Shown here: piece by piece, positions 26,128-33,406 of the stretch
Layout of the letters: each line of letters opens with the position of its first letter
Numbering within the stretch: the first letter of the stretch is position 1
From: Pseudoalteromonas sp. G4
GTDB taxonomy: Bacteria > Pseudomonadota > Gammaproteobacteria > Enterobacterales > Alteromonadaceae
Reading direction: 5' to 3'
DNA: 33,406 nucleotides
Assembly (NCBI RefSeq): GCF_028875915.1
Contig: NZ_JAPEHW010000046.1
Location: 1-33,406 of the forward strand
Program-made: the position numbers and the translations under genes
Notes under the pieces: model-generated
What the model was told of the DNA's origin: nothing
What the model saw: the letters and a program-made list of their open reading frames with translations, nothing else
Database searches by the model: none

Positions 26128-28029
26128 TTGAATTATTCTTCACGGATTATTTTTGTGATTTCTTTACTATTTTTATTGATGCCAGCTATGGCAGAAAAAA
26201 CCGTTGAAGAAACAAAATTAAAATCTGCGTTTATCGGTCAGTTTTCGCAATTTATTAGTTGGCCAACGCCTTTAAAACATATTGATATCGCCTACTTAGG
26301 TGATGATGATGCTTATTGGCAAAGCCTTAATGACATGGCTTTAAACATCAAACAAGCCGGCCCATTTAAACTTTCAAGGCTCTCTAACCCCGCTGAAGTA
26401 AGCAATACAAAAATAGATATTTTAGTGGTGGATAAAAGTCGTAATGAACTATTACCCCAGCTTCAAGCCAGTATAGAAAAACGCCCAATTTTACTGATTA
26501 CAGAAAATGTGACAGACAACAAATTAATCGGTATTAATTTTTTTAAAACAGTGAATCAAACACTATCGTTTAAGTTAAATCGCTATAACTTGTTATACCA
26601 AGGTTTAAAAATTGATAAAAACATTGTGCTACTTGGCGGTTCAGAAATTGATGTTGCCAATATGGTTAAAGAAATGTCCTTTAAACTTTCTGAATCATCA
26701 CAACTTATTGATAAGCTAAACGAACGTATAAACTCTCAAAATAAAAATATTGCCGAAAAACAACTTGTCATTAATCAAAAGCAATTGGAAATAAACGAAA
26801 AAAACAGTGAATACCAAAAGCTAATCAAAAACTTTAAGCAAGTTGAAGAAAAATATCAAAGTGCCCTTGCCCAACTAGAAATTGATTTAAATAATTCACA
26901 ACAAGCGCTTGATAAAAACACTTTGGCACTTGAAGAGCAACAAACAGCCCTTACTAAAATTGCATCAGATAAAACCGCCCTGAATTTACAAGTTAAAAAC
27001 AATCAACAACGCATCCAAGAGCAGCTTAATACGCTGAAGTCACTTGAGGGTCAATTGAGTGATAAAGAAAAAGCTCTTGTTACAAAAGAGCAACAAGTAC
27101 AAACAACCACTCACAACTTAATGCTCAGCTTACTTGGTCTATTGGCGTTTGCTATCTTGGCTATAAGTCTTTGGTATTTTAATAAAAAGAAACATACGCT
27201 TAACCAAATTTTGGCATCCCATAACCAAGAGTTAGAAGAAGTAAATCTCGCACTTGTTTCCACTCAAAAGCAATTAGTCGAATCAGAAAAGATGGCTTCA
27301 CTTGGCGGGATCGTTACAGGTGTAGCTCACGAAGTAAATACGCCGCTTGGTTCTGCAATTACCGCGACATCTCACTTAAGTGAAATTACAACCGATCTAT
27401 TGGCCGATTTTAAAGATCAAAAACTATCCAGCAGAAAATTCGATCAAGTACTTAACGAACAAATTGAAGCAACCAATATAGTCTTTAAGAACTTATGTCG
27501 CGCCGCCGAACTAATAAAGAGTTTTAAACAAGTATCGGTTGACCAAGTTTCTGAAATGGCAAGGGAGTTTGAAATAGTTGAATACCTAAACGAGGTAGTG
27601 ATCAGTTTACGTCACCAAATCAAGCGGCAAAACATTGAAGTCGAAATCATTTGTGATAGCACATTTGTAGTTTATAACTATCCGGGTGTGATATCGCAAA
27701 TATTCACAAACCTTATCATAAACTCTATCACTCATGGCTTTAAAGCGGATGTTGCCGGTAAAATTACCATCACAATCTCTGAGTACCAACAGCAAATACA
27801 CATTGATTATTTAGATAATGGTATTGGCATTGATAGCGCGTTAGGCGATAAAATTTTCGACCCATTTTTCACAACAAACCGTCATGCGGGTTCAACAGGG
27901 CTTGGTTTAAGTATTTGTTACAACCTAACTAGCCAAAAATTAAAAGGTTCTATTCAATTACTTGAATGCGATAGTGGTGCGCACTTTCAAGTGCAATTTC
28001 CAAAACGCTTAGACACCGCCAGCAAGTAA
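26128..28029 (+). CDS. Histidine kinase with periplasmic YfiR (DUF4154) sensor domain
   Basis: A 633-residue membrane kinase. The start is TTG at 26128, preceded by AAGGGGG. Order: signal peptide (cleavage near Ala20-Met-Ala22), a YfiR/DUF4154 domain (about 25-185, with Phe-Ile-Gly-Gln-Phe-Ser-Gln-Phe-Ile-Ser-Trp-Pro and the closing Gly-Gly-Ser-Glu-Ile-Asp), a long coiled coil (about 190-325), one membrane segment (331-351), a second coiled stretch, the dimerisation domain with phospho-acceptor His401 (Val-Ala-His-Glu-Val-Asn-Thr-Pro-Leu-Gly), and a HATPase_c domain with N-box Asn528/Asn532, Asp-Asn-Gly-Ile-Gly and Gly-Ser-Thr-Gly-Leu-Gly-Leu. No receiver domain and no HAMP. YfiR is normally a free periplasmic protein that controls a diguanylate cyclase; here it is built into a kinase. 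No response regulator gene is in the window. Confidence 0.88.
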   Translation: MNYSSRIIFVISLLFLLMPAMAEKTVEETKLKSAFIGQFSQFISWPTPLKHIDIAYLGDDDAYWQSLNDMALNIKQAGPFKLSRLSNPAEVSNTKIDILVVDKSRNELLPQLQASIEKRPILLITENVTDNKLIGINFFKTVNQTLSFKLNRYNLLYQGLKIDKNIVLLGGSEIDVANMVKEMSFKLSESSQLIDKLNERINSQNKNIAEKQLVINQKQLEINEKNSEYQKLIKNFKQVEEKYQSALAQLEIDLNNSQQALDKNTLALEEQQTALTKIASDKTALNLQVKNNQQRIQEQLNTLKSLEGQLSDKEKALVTKEQQVQTTTHNLMLSLLGLLAFAILAISLWYFNKKKHTLNQILASHNQELEEVNLALVSTQKQLVESEKMASLGGIVTGVAHEVNTPLGSAITATSHLSEITTDLLADFKDQKLSSRKFDQVLNEQIEATNIVFKNLCRAAELIKSFKQVSVDQVSEMAREFEIVEYLNEVVISLRHQIKRQNIEVEIICDSTFVVYNYPGVISQIFTNLIINSITHGFKADVAGKITITISEYQQQIHIDYLDNGIGIDSALGDKIFDPFFTTNRHAGSTGLGLSICYNLTSQKLKGSIQLLECDSGAHFQVQFPKRLDTASK

Positions 28030-28038
28030 GCTTTTTTT
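28007..28038 (+). terminator. Weak terminator after the kinase gene
   Basis: A 5-bp stem GCTTA / TAAGC enclosing the last codons and stop, followed by seven T residues. The short stem and 15-nt loop make it doubtful. Confidence 0.35.
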
Positions 28039-28112
28039 CAAGTCACTTATTAGATTTTCTAAGCTGTTCAAATTAGTTCTTTTCGTTGGTGAAAGGTCAT
28101 TAAATTATTTTA

Positions 28113-28130
28113 TAGTGATACGTCTCACTA
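28113..28130. promoter_or_regulatory. 18-bp dyad upstream of glsA, candidate operator
   Basis: TAGTGA and TCACTA arms flank an ACGT core with one mismatched pair, making a near-perfect 18-bp palindrome that ends 19 bp before the glsA start. The protein that binds it is not known. Confidence 0.45.
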
Positions 28131-28149
28131 AAATTACTCAGGAAACCAA

Positions 28150-29067
28150 ATGACACAAATCGCTTCATTGTTATCAACGATAAATACCCAATGCCAAGCG
28201 CTATTTGGTCAAGGGAACGTCGCCAATTACATTCCTGAGCTAGCCAAGATTAACCCGAAGCAATTTGCTATGGCAGTACTCACTGTTGATGGTAAAATTT
28301 ATACCACAGGGGATGCTAAAACACGCTTTAGCATTCAGTCTATTTCAAAAGTACTTACGCTTTCGCTTGCATTACAACGCTATGGTGAATCTTTGTGGCA
28401 ACGTGTTGGAAAAGAGCCATCAGGTACGGCGTTTAACTCACTTATTCAGCTTGAAATGGAAAATGGCGTACCGCGCAACCCATTTATTAATGCTGGTGCC
28501 CTTGCCGTGTGTGACGCACTTCAATCACGCGTAAGTGCACCATTACATCATTATTTAGAAACGGTGCGAGAGCTCTCAGGCAACAGTAAAATCAATTTTA
28601 ATAAGTTTGTGTCCAAATCTGAGTTCAAGCATCGATTTCGTAATGCTGCAATGGCTAACTTAATGAAGTCGTTTAACAATTTTGATAACGATGTAGATGC
28701 CGTGCTGAGCAATTATTGTAAATACTGCGCCATAGAAATGAACGTTGTTGAACTAGCTAAAACCTTTAGCTTTTTAACCAATAAAGGGGTTTCGCAAACT
28801 ACAAAAGAAACCTTTATTTCGCGCAAACAAAACTCACAGCTTAATTCGCTGATGTTTACCAGTGGTTTATATGATGCCGCGGGTGATTTTGCTTATCGCA
28901 TTGGTATGCCAGGTAAATCGGGGGTTGGTGGCGCAATTTTAGCTATAGTACCAGAGCGCTACACAGTCGTTGTTTGGTCGCCTGAATTAAATCAATATGG
29001 CAACTCGATTGCAGGCTTACACGCACTTGAAATGTTCGCCAAAGAAATGGAAATACAGTTATTTTAG
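28150..29067 (+). CDS. glsA: Glutaminase
   Basis: A 305-residue cytosolic glutaminase that converts glutamine to glutamate and ammonia. It has the serine-dependent beta-lactamase-like fold: Ser64-x-x-Lys67 in Gln-Ser-Ile-Ser-Lys-Val, the conserved Asn-Pro-Phe-Ile-Asn-Ala-Gly-Ala segment, and the C-terminal Gly-Leu-Tyr-Asp-Ala-Ala-Gly-Asp-Phe and Gly-Lys-Ser-Gly-Val-Gly-Gly-Gly-like stretch (here Gly-Val-Gly-Gly-Ala-Ile). Length matches the usual 300-310. AGGAAACC precedes the ATG. It follows the receptor-kinase pair by 120 bp with its own upstream dyad, so it is probably a separate unit. Its stop overlaps that of the convergent sugar permease by 4 bp. Confidence 0.95.
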   Translation: MTQIASLLSTINTQCQALFGQGNVANYIPELAKINPKQFAMAVLTVDGKIYTTGDAKTRFSIQSISKVLTLSLALQRYGESLWQRVGKEPSGTAFNSLIQLEMENGVPRNPFINAGALAVCDALQSRVSAPLHHYLETVRELSGNSKINFNKFVSKSEFKHRFRNAAMANLMKSFNNFDNDVDAVLSNYCKYCAIEMNVVELAKTFSFLTNKGVSQTTKETFISRKQNSQLNSLMFTSGLYDAAGDFAYRIGMPGKSGVGGAILAIVPERYTVVVWSPELNQYGNSIAGLHALEMFAKEMEIQLF

Positions 29068-30635
29068 TTTTCCAAAGCTTTGGCTTGGTTCACATATTCA
29101 AGTGACTGCCCTTTCGTTTCAGGCAAAAAGCGAACGATTAATACCAATGTAAACAATGCGCACACACCATATATTAAAAAGGTAATTGCCGCGCCTAAGT
29201 TAGCTAGCTCCCAGGGAAATACTAATTGTACTAAAAAGCTCACACCGCTGTTAATCAACGCTAAAAAGGAAATGCCAATACTACGCAATTCGCTTGGAAA
29301 TACCTCTGAGAAAAATACCCACATTACAGGCCCCAGCGACATAGCAAAAGACGCAACAAATGCTGTGATACCAAAGAGCACAAGCGCTGCATTAATATCG
29401 GTAGCGCGCATTAATATGTCACTACCAAATTGCCTAAATTGCTGTTCACCAATGGCCTCAATCACCGCATTTTTAAATGCAATATCAGAGGTATACACTT
29501 TAGCTAACAGCGGCGACAGATTAGCCGCATTTAACTCTTGATGGGTTGCTGCTAACGCAGCGACATCTTTATCATTAATTTGATAAGTTGCTTGTTTAAA
29601 GCCATAGCTACAAATCAGCATGCTTACACAAACCCCAACCAATCCAATAATAAGTAAGGGCTTTCGGCCGAATTGATCAATCGTTATCAGCGCTACAAGG
29701 GTAAACAACACATTAATTGCCCCAATCCAACTTGCTTGTAAAAACGCAGCATCAGTACCAATACCACTTTGCTCAAAAATCACTGGTGCATAAAAGAAAA
29801 TAACATTGATGCCTGATATTTGCTGGGCTATCGCAAGGGTAATTCCCATCAACAGAGCTAATCGTACTTTACCCGCAAACAAGCCTTTTAAACGAGTGAA
29901 AAAAGCACTCTGTTTTTGTTCAATCACGCTTATCTCTTCAAGTTGTGCGTCTATATCTGTTTGCGAAAACAATCGTTTGAGTACTGCTTTTGCATCTGAA
30001 TGATGGTTTTTGAGCACCAACCAGCGCGGGCTTTTTGGTAATAAAAAGAGTGCTAAAAACCACACTGTCGCTGGCACTAATTCTAATGCTAACATCCAGC
30101 GCCAAGTTTCAGCCTGCGTACCAAAAAGCGTTAACGTGTTACCTTCTGAATGACCCAGTTGCAGTAAAAAGTAGTTTGAAAAATACGACACCGATAAACC
30201 AATCACAATATTCAATTGGTTGATAGACACCAACCTGCCGCGCGATTTAGCCAAACTAATCTCAGCGATATACATGGGCGTGATTAGCAATGAACAAAAC
30301 GCCAAACCACCAATAAAACGCGCCAAAACTAAACTTTCAAAATCAAAAGCGACAGCAGAAAAATAAGCAGAACAGATATATAACAAAGCAACCGCAATTA
30401 AGGTATTGCGACGGCCAAATTGATCACTTAAAAAAGCCGCAAAAAAACTGGCAATAATTGCACCTAAGGTAGGCGCACTTACAACTAACCCTTGTTGCCA
30501 TTCATCAAGCGAAAATTGTTCTGATATAAAGCCGATAGCACCAGAGATTACCGAGGCATCAAAACCAAATACAAACCCGCCAAACGAGGCAATAAGCGCA
30601 AATTTAGCTGAGGGAGAGATTCGATTAGTCAGCAT
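29064..30635 (-). CDS. Sugar-porter family MFS transporter
   Basis: A 523-residue inner-membrane permease of the MFS sugar-porter group (XylE/GalP type), with twelve membrane segments. Signatures visible: Gly-Arg-Arg after TM2, Pro-Lys-Ser-Pro-Arg-Trp-Leu in the central loop, Gln-Gln-Ile-Ser-Gly-Ile-Asn in TM7, Gly-Arg-Lys-Pro-Leu after TM8 and Pro-Glu-Thr-Lys-Gly after TM12. A loop of about 70 residues between TM9 and TM10 is longer than in GalP. The ATG ending at 30635 is chosen because GGGG stands just upstream; it overlaps the end of the LacI gene by 11 bp. With GH1 and LacI upstream, the substrate is likely glucose or a glucoside, taken up by proton symport. Confidence 0.9.
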   Translation of the reverse strand: MLTNRISPSAKFALIASFGGFVFGFDASVISGAIGFISEQFSLDEWQQGLVVSAPTLGAIIASFFAAFLSDQFGRRNTLIAVALLYICSAYFSAVAFDFESLVLARFIGGLAFCSLLITPMYIAEISLAKSRGRLVSINQLNIVIGLSVSYFSNYFLLQLGHSEGNTLTLFGTQAETWRWMLALELVPATVWFLALFLLPKSPRWLVLKNHHSDAKAVLKRLFSQTDIDAQLEEISVIEQKQSAFFTRLKGLFAGKVRLALLMGITLAIAQQISGINVIFFYAPVIFEQSGIGTDAAFLQASWIGAINVLFTLVALITIDQFGRKPLLIIGLVGVCVSMLICSYGFKQATYQINDKDVAALAATHQELNAANLSPLLAKVYTSDIAFKNAVIEAIGEQQFRQFGSDILMRATDINAALVLFGITAFVASFAMSLGPVMWVFFSEVFPSELRSIGISFLALINSGVSFLVQLVFPWELANLGAAITFLIYGVCALFTLVLIVRFLPETKGQSLEYVNQAKALEN

Positions 30636-31635
30636 GCAAAGCCCCAAGAGAGTCACGAATTATTAATTCTGGTTTAAATAGATGATTAATTGGCGTTGAC
30701 GTTTTCGTATTATAAATATTGCTGAGCACCCAATTAGCAGCCATTTCACCCATTTTCGCAATCGGGTTATCAACGGTTGTGAGTTTTGGATATAAGTAAC
30801 GGGCAAATAACACATTATCGAAGCCAATAATCGATAGTTCGTTTGGAATACTAAGACCATGCTCACGGGCGGCCGTCATTGCCCCAGACGCCATTTCATC
30901 ATTTGCACAAATTAATGCGGTAAATGTGTTATTTTGCTTGAACAAGGCATTAAACCCGTCTTGCCCTTCTGACTCATGGTATCCGCCTTCAAAGCATAAA
31001 CTGCTATCAAACGAAATTCCTGCTTCTTCAAGTGCTTGTTTGTGCCCAGCTAAACGCTGCTGCGCGTCTTCTTTAAAATGCGGGCCGCTGATGTAGGCAA
31101 TATTACGATGCCCTTGCTCTATTGCTGCTTTGGTTGCTAAATAACCGCCTAATTGGTTATCAAGTACAATGCAGCGCTCTTGAAGAGATTCGATATTTCG
31201 GTTGATCAAAATGATCTCGATATTATTGTCGAGTAAGGATTTTAAATACTCTTCAGAGACTGCTTCAGCATTTAATATAAGTGCATCACAGCGTCGGCTA
31301 ATTAAGAATTCAATGGCTTGTTTTTCTTTTTCGGCTTCACTGTGGCCTGCAGTGATCACTACATGCTTGCCAGCATCACGCAGCATAGATTCAATTGAGC
31401 TCATCATGTCACCAAAAAATGAACCGTGCAGTTCAGACACCAACAAGCCCACACTATTACTGCGATTTGAGGCGAGTGACTGTGCAATTGCATTGGGTTT
31501 ATAACCAAGCTCGGCCATCGCTTTATGCACTTTTTCTTTAGTGCGCTCGCTCACTCTCGCATTGCCGTTTATCACACGTGAAACGGTTGCTAACGATACC
31601 CCAGCGGCTTTTGATACTTCGTAAATAGTTGCCAT
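30625..31635 (-). CDS. LacI-family regulator of the glucoside locus
   Basis: A 336-residue repressor. The helix-turn-helix begins right after the ATG ending at 31635 (Ala-Thr-Ile-Tyr-Glu-Val-Ser-Lys-Ala-Ala-Gly-Val-Ser-Leu-Ala-Thr-Val-Ser-Arg-Val), with the Leu-Ala hinge near residue 55; the frame could start 27 bp earlier at a TTG but the canonical N-terminus fits the ATG. The rest is a periplasmic-binding-protein-like sugar domain. It lies between the GH1 gene (42 bp gap) and the permease (11-bp overlap) in one operon. The twin TGTAAGCGCTTACA palindromes upstream of GH1 are typical LacI-family operators and should be its sites, giving autoregulation and release by a sugar. Confidence 0.92.
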   Translation of the reverse strand: MATIYEVSKAAGVSLATVSRVINGNARVSERTKEKVHKAMAELGYKPNAIAQSLASNRSNSVGLLVSELHGSFFGDMMSSIESMLRDAGKHVVITAGHSEAEKEKQAIEFLISRRCDALILNAEAVSEEYLKSLLDNNIEIILINRNIESLQERCIVLDNQLGGYLATKAAIEQGHRNIAYISGPHFKEDAQQRLAGHKQALEEAGISFDSSLCFEGGYHESEGQDGFNALFKQNNTFTALICANDEMASGAMTAAREHGLSIPNELSIIGFDNVLFARYLYPKLTTVDNPIAKMGEMAANWVLSNIYNTKTSTPINHLFKPELIIRDSLGALHAD

Positions 31636-31677
31636 AAAAAAGAAAACTGCTTCTACATTCAATAAATTTAATAGTTA

Positions 31678-33024
31678 TTAGTTTGAATTTCTAGCGTTTA
31701 TTAGTGCTTTGTACGCAAGCGCGCTGTGTTTAAGCGTGCGCTTTTGTGTTTCGTAATCCACATGCACTATGCCAAAGCGCTTAGTATACCCTTCTGACCA
31801 CTCAAAGTTATCTAATAAACTCCAAACAAAATACCCTTTGACTGGCACTCCTTGCTGAATTGCTCGTTCTACAGCAAGTAAATGTTCATCAATGTAATCA
31901 AAACGTGCTTGGTCAATTACTTCACCATCAGTGATTTCATCATCAAATGCAGCGCCATTTTCAGTGATATAAATATTTGGTAATTCAAAGCGTTTATTTA
32001 AGTCAGTTAGTAAATCAAAAAAAGCACTTGGTACAACTTCCCAGCCCATTGCTGTTTTTGCATATTCATTTGAGTCCACTTCTTTAAACAGTACATTATT
32101 GCCTGCTTGATACACCTTACGGGTATAATAATTAATACCAATAAAGTCGAGTGGCGTAGAAATAATTGCCATATCACCTGCGGCGATATCCGGCTTCACT
32201 TCCTCAGGCAATAGATTAACAATGTCTGGATAGCGCCCTTCAAGTAACGGCATTAAGTACCACAAATTCAAATATTCATCCGCATGGCGACAGGCAATGG
32301 CATCCTCAATTGAATCTGTTAATGGATAACAAGGCGAGAAATTAAGTACAATGCCGTTTTCAGTACTTGGGCTTAAACGGTTTAGAATTTCCATTGCTAA
32401 ACCGTGAGCTAAAAACAAATGATGCGCTGCCACCTTACCTGCTTTTTGGTCGGTATGCCCTGGCGCATGAATGCCTAATTCATAACCTAAATAAGCAGAG
32501 CAGAATGGTTCATTTAACGTAGCAAATGAATCAACATAAGGTGAAATGTAAGGCGTGATTGTTTCTACATAATTGGCAAACTCATAGGCTGTTTGACGAT
32601 TTAACCACCCACCTTGTCTATCAAGGTAATCTGGTAAATCCCAATGATAAAACGTCACAAAAATCTTAATACCATGCGCTTTTAAGGCTTGAAATAAGTT
32701 GATATAAAACTTAACACCTTCAAGGTTTACCGTACCGTCTTCTAACATAACGCGGCACCATGACAATGATAAACGGTACGCATCAACACCAATATCGGCC
32801 ATGATGGCAACATCTTGCTGCCAGTGGGTTACATGCTCACAACTTACATCGCCATTGCTGTTATCTGCGATAGTGCCTTCTTTTTCACAAAAGGTGTCCC
32901 AGTTTGCCTTTAATCGTGTATTACGCGCACCTTCAATTTGGTATGACGATGTGGCCACACCAAATGTAAAATCTCGCTGCATCATGTTACTTGTCTTGGC
33001 TAAGCGAAAATGCTTCATGGTCAT
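31678..33024 (-). CDS. GH1 beta-glucosidase, cytoplasmic
   Basis: A 448-residue glycoside hydrolase family 1 enzyme. The general acid/base is Glu172 in Thr-Leu-Asn-Glu-Pro and the nucleophile is Glu355 in Ile-Thr-Glu-Asn-Gly. The N-terminal signature Phe-Gly-Val-Ala-Thr-Ser-Ser-Tyr-Gln-Ile-Glu-Gly and the late Trp-Ser-Leu-Leu-Asp-Asn-Phe-Glu-Trp are intact. No signal peptide, so it acts on imported disaccharides or aryl glucosides inside the cell. The ATG ending at 33024 follows AAGG at 6 bp; in-frame Met codons also occur at 33018 and near 32985. First gene of the operon with LacI regulator and MFS permease. Whether it prefers cellobiose, laminaribiose or beta-galactosides cannot be seen. 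Confidence 0.95.
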   Translation of the reverse strand: MTMKHFRLAKTSNMMQRDFTFGVATSSYQIEGARNTRLKANWDTFCEKEGTIADNSNGDVSCEHVTHWQQDVAIMADIGVDAYRLSLSWCRVMLEDGTVNLEGVKFYINLFQALKAHGIKIFVTFYHWDLPDYLDRQGGWLNRQTAYEFANYVETITPYISPYVDSFATLNEPFCSAYLGYELGIHAPGHTDQKAGKVAAHHLFLAHGLAMEILNRLSPSTENGIVLNFSPCYPLTDSIEDAIACRHADEYLNLWYLMPLLEGRYPDIVNLLPEEVKPDIAAGDMAIISTPLDFIGINYYTRKVYQAGNNVLFKEVDSNEYAKTAMGWEVVPSAFFDLLTDLNKRFELPNIYITENGAAFDDEITDGEVIDQARFDYIDEHLLAVERAIQQGVPVKGYFVWSLLDNFEWSEGYTKRFGIVHVDYETQKRTLKHSALAYKALINARNSN

Positions 33025-33101
33025 TAACACCTTGTTTTATTGTGATTTTAATAGCTGACACTTAAAAATTAGCGAATCAAAATCCGATTTCTATTTGATA
33101 T

Positions 33102-33115
33102 TTTAAACGCTTTCT
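33102..33115. promoter_or_regulatory. Degenerate third LacI-type operator
   Basis: TTTAAACGCTTTCT matches 10 of 14 bases of the TGTAAGCGCTTACA consensus. Its centre is 33 bp from that of the first full operator, three helical turns. Confidence 0.4.
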
Positions 33116-33133
33116 GCAATTATCAAACTATAA

Positions 33134-33149
33134 ATGTAAGCGCTTACAT
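33134..33149. promoter_or_regulatory. LacI-family operator 1
   Basis: Perfect 16-bp palindrome ATGTAAGCGCTTACAT with the central CG usual for LacI-family sites. It lies 110 bp upstream of the GH1 start and 47 bp upstream of the FucP-like gene, so it can control both. Confidence 0.85.
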
Positions 33150-33156
33150 AATTAAA

Positions 33157-33170
33157 TGTAAGCGCTTACA
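33157..33170. promoter_or_regulatory. LacI-family operator 2
   Basis: Perfect 14-bp palindrome TGTAAGCGCTTACA, centre 22 bp from operator 1 (two helical turns on the same face). It ends 26 bp before the FucP-like gene start. Confidence 0.85.
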
Positions 33171-33195
33171 ACAAAAAAATCAACTGGAGATCATT

Positions 33196-33406
33196 GTGAG
33201 TTCACCCAATCCACTAAATCAGACCGTGCAAGTTGAGGCAAGTAATACCTCTAACACCCAGTTTGCACTCGTTGCTTTAACTAGCCTCTTTTTTATGTGG
33301 GGTTTTATTACCTGTCTTAATGACATTTTAATTCCCTACTTAAAAGAAGCTTTTACCCTTAATTACACCCAAGCAATGCTTATTCAGTTTTGCTTTTTTA
33401 GTGCTT
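33196..33406 (+). CDS. FucP-like sugar MFS transporter, N-terminal part
   Basis: Partial gene, cut by the window end after 70 codons. It starts at GTG 33196, preceded by TGGAG. A polar N-terminal tail of about 20 residues leads into [21 protein letters not shown] and Tyr-Leu-Lys, the TM1 signature of the fucose/glucose/galactose symporter family (FHS; FucP, GluP). A second membrane segment begins near residue 60. It is divergent from the GH1-LacI-permease operon and shares its operators, so it is likely a second entry route for the same sugar or its product. Confidence 0.85.
   Translation, partial: MSSPNPLNQTVQVEASNTSNTQFALVALTSLFFMWGFITCLNDILIPYLKEAFTLNYTQAMLIQFCFFSA

Overview
The window looks like chromosomal DNA of a marine, AT-rich gammaproteobacterium of the Alteromonadales, most like Pseudoalteromonas. 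The grounds are the gene content: secreted subtilase with chitin-binding modules, TonB-dependent receptor, ToxR/CadC-type membrane regulators, FrmA/FghA formaldehyde pathway, LacI-controlled glucoside locus. The genus call is inference. I see no tRNA, rRNA, CRISPR, prophage or insertion sequence.

Layout. 243-3986: an exported serine hydrolase (-) faces a ToxR/CadC-like membrane regulator with a TPR periplasmic part (+); their shared spacer carries a heptamer repeated every 10 bp. 4068-8996: a TetR repressor (-) faces an RND efflux operon (+) across two near-identical 22-bp palindromes. The adaptor gene of that pump is broken by an in-frame TAG. 9125-12927: two exported lipoprotein hydrolases (SGNH-type and PHB-depolymerase-type esterase, -) face a second membrane-bound winged-helix regulator with a TolB-like propeller (+). 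12992-15076: a secreted subtilase with two PKD and two chitin-binding modules. 15553-16002: an RDD membrane protein.

16031-19180 is formaldehyde detoxification: a LysR regulator diverges from frmA, followed by fghA. 19289-23897 is a cluster of small, poorly known genes: a SpoIIAA-like protein, a membrane protein preceded by a 39-residue membrane peptide, a GRDP-like protein, a GNAT acetyltransferase overlapping a DUF2007/zinc-finger protein, two unknowns, and an AlkC-like DNA alkylation repair protein.

24099-28029 is a two-gene operon joining a TonB-dependent receptor to a histidine kinase whose periplasmic sensor is a YfiR (DUF4154) domain; this is the best candidate for an undescribed signalling system. 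glsA (glutaminase) follows. 29064-33406 is a beta-glucoside locus: GH1 glucosidase, LacI regulator and sugar-porter MFS permease in one operon, divergent from a FucP-like sugar permease cut by the window end. Three helically phased LacI-type operators lie between them.

Several starts given here are internal to the longest open frame, chosen from ribosome binding sites, signal peptides or family N-termini. No database search was run; family names rest on motif recognition.
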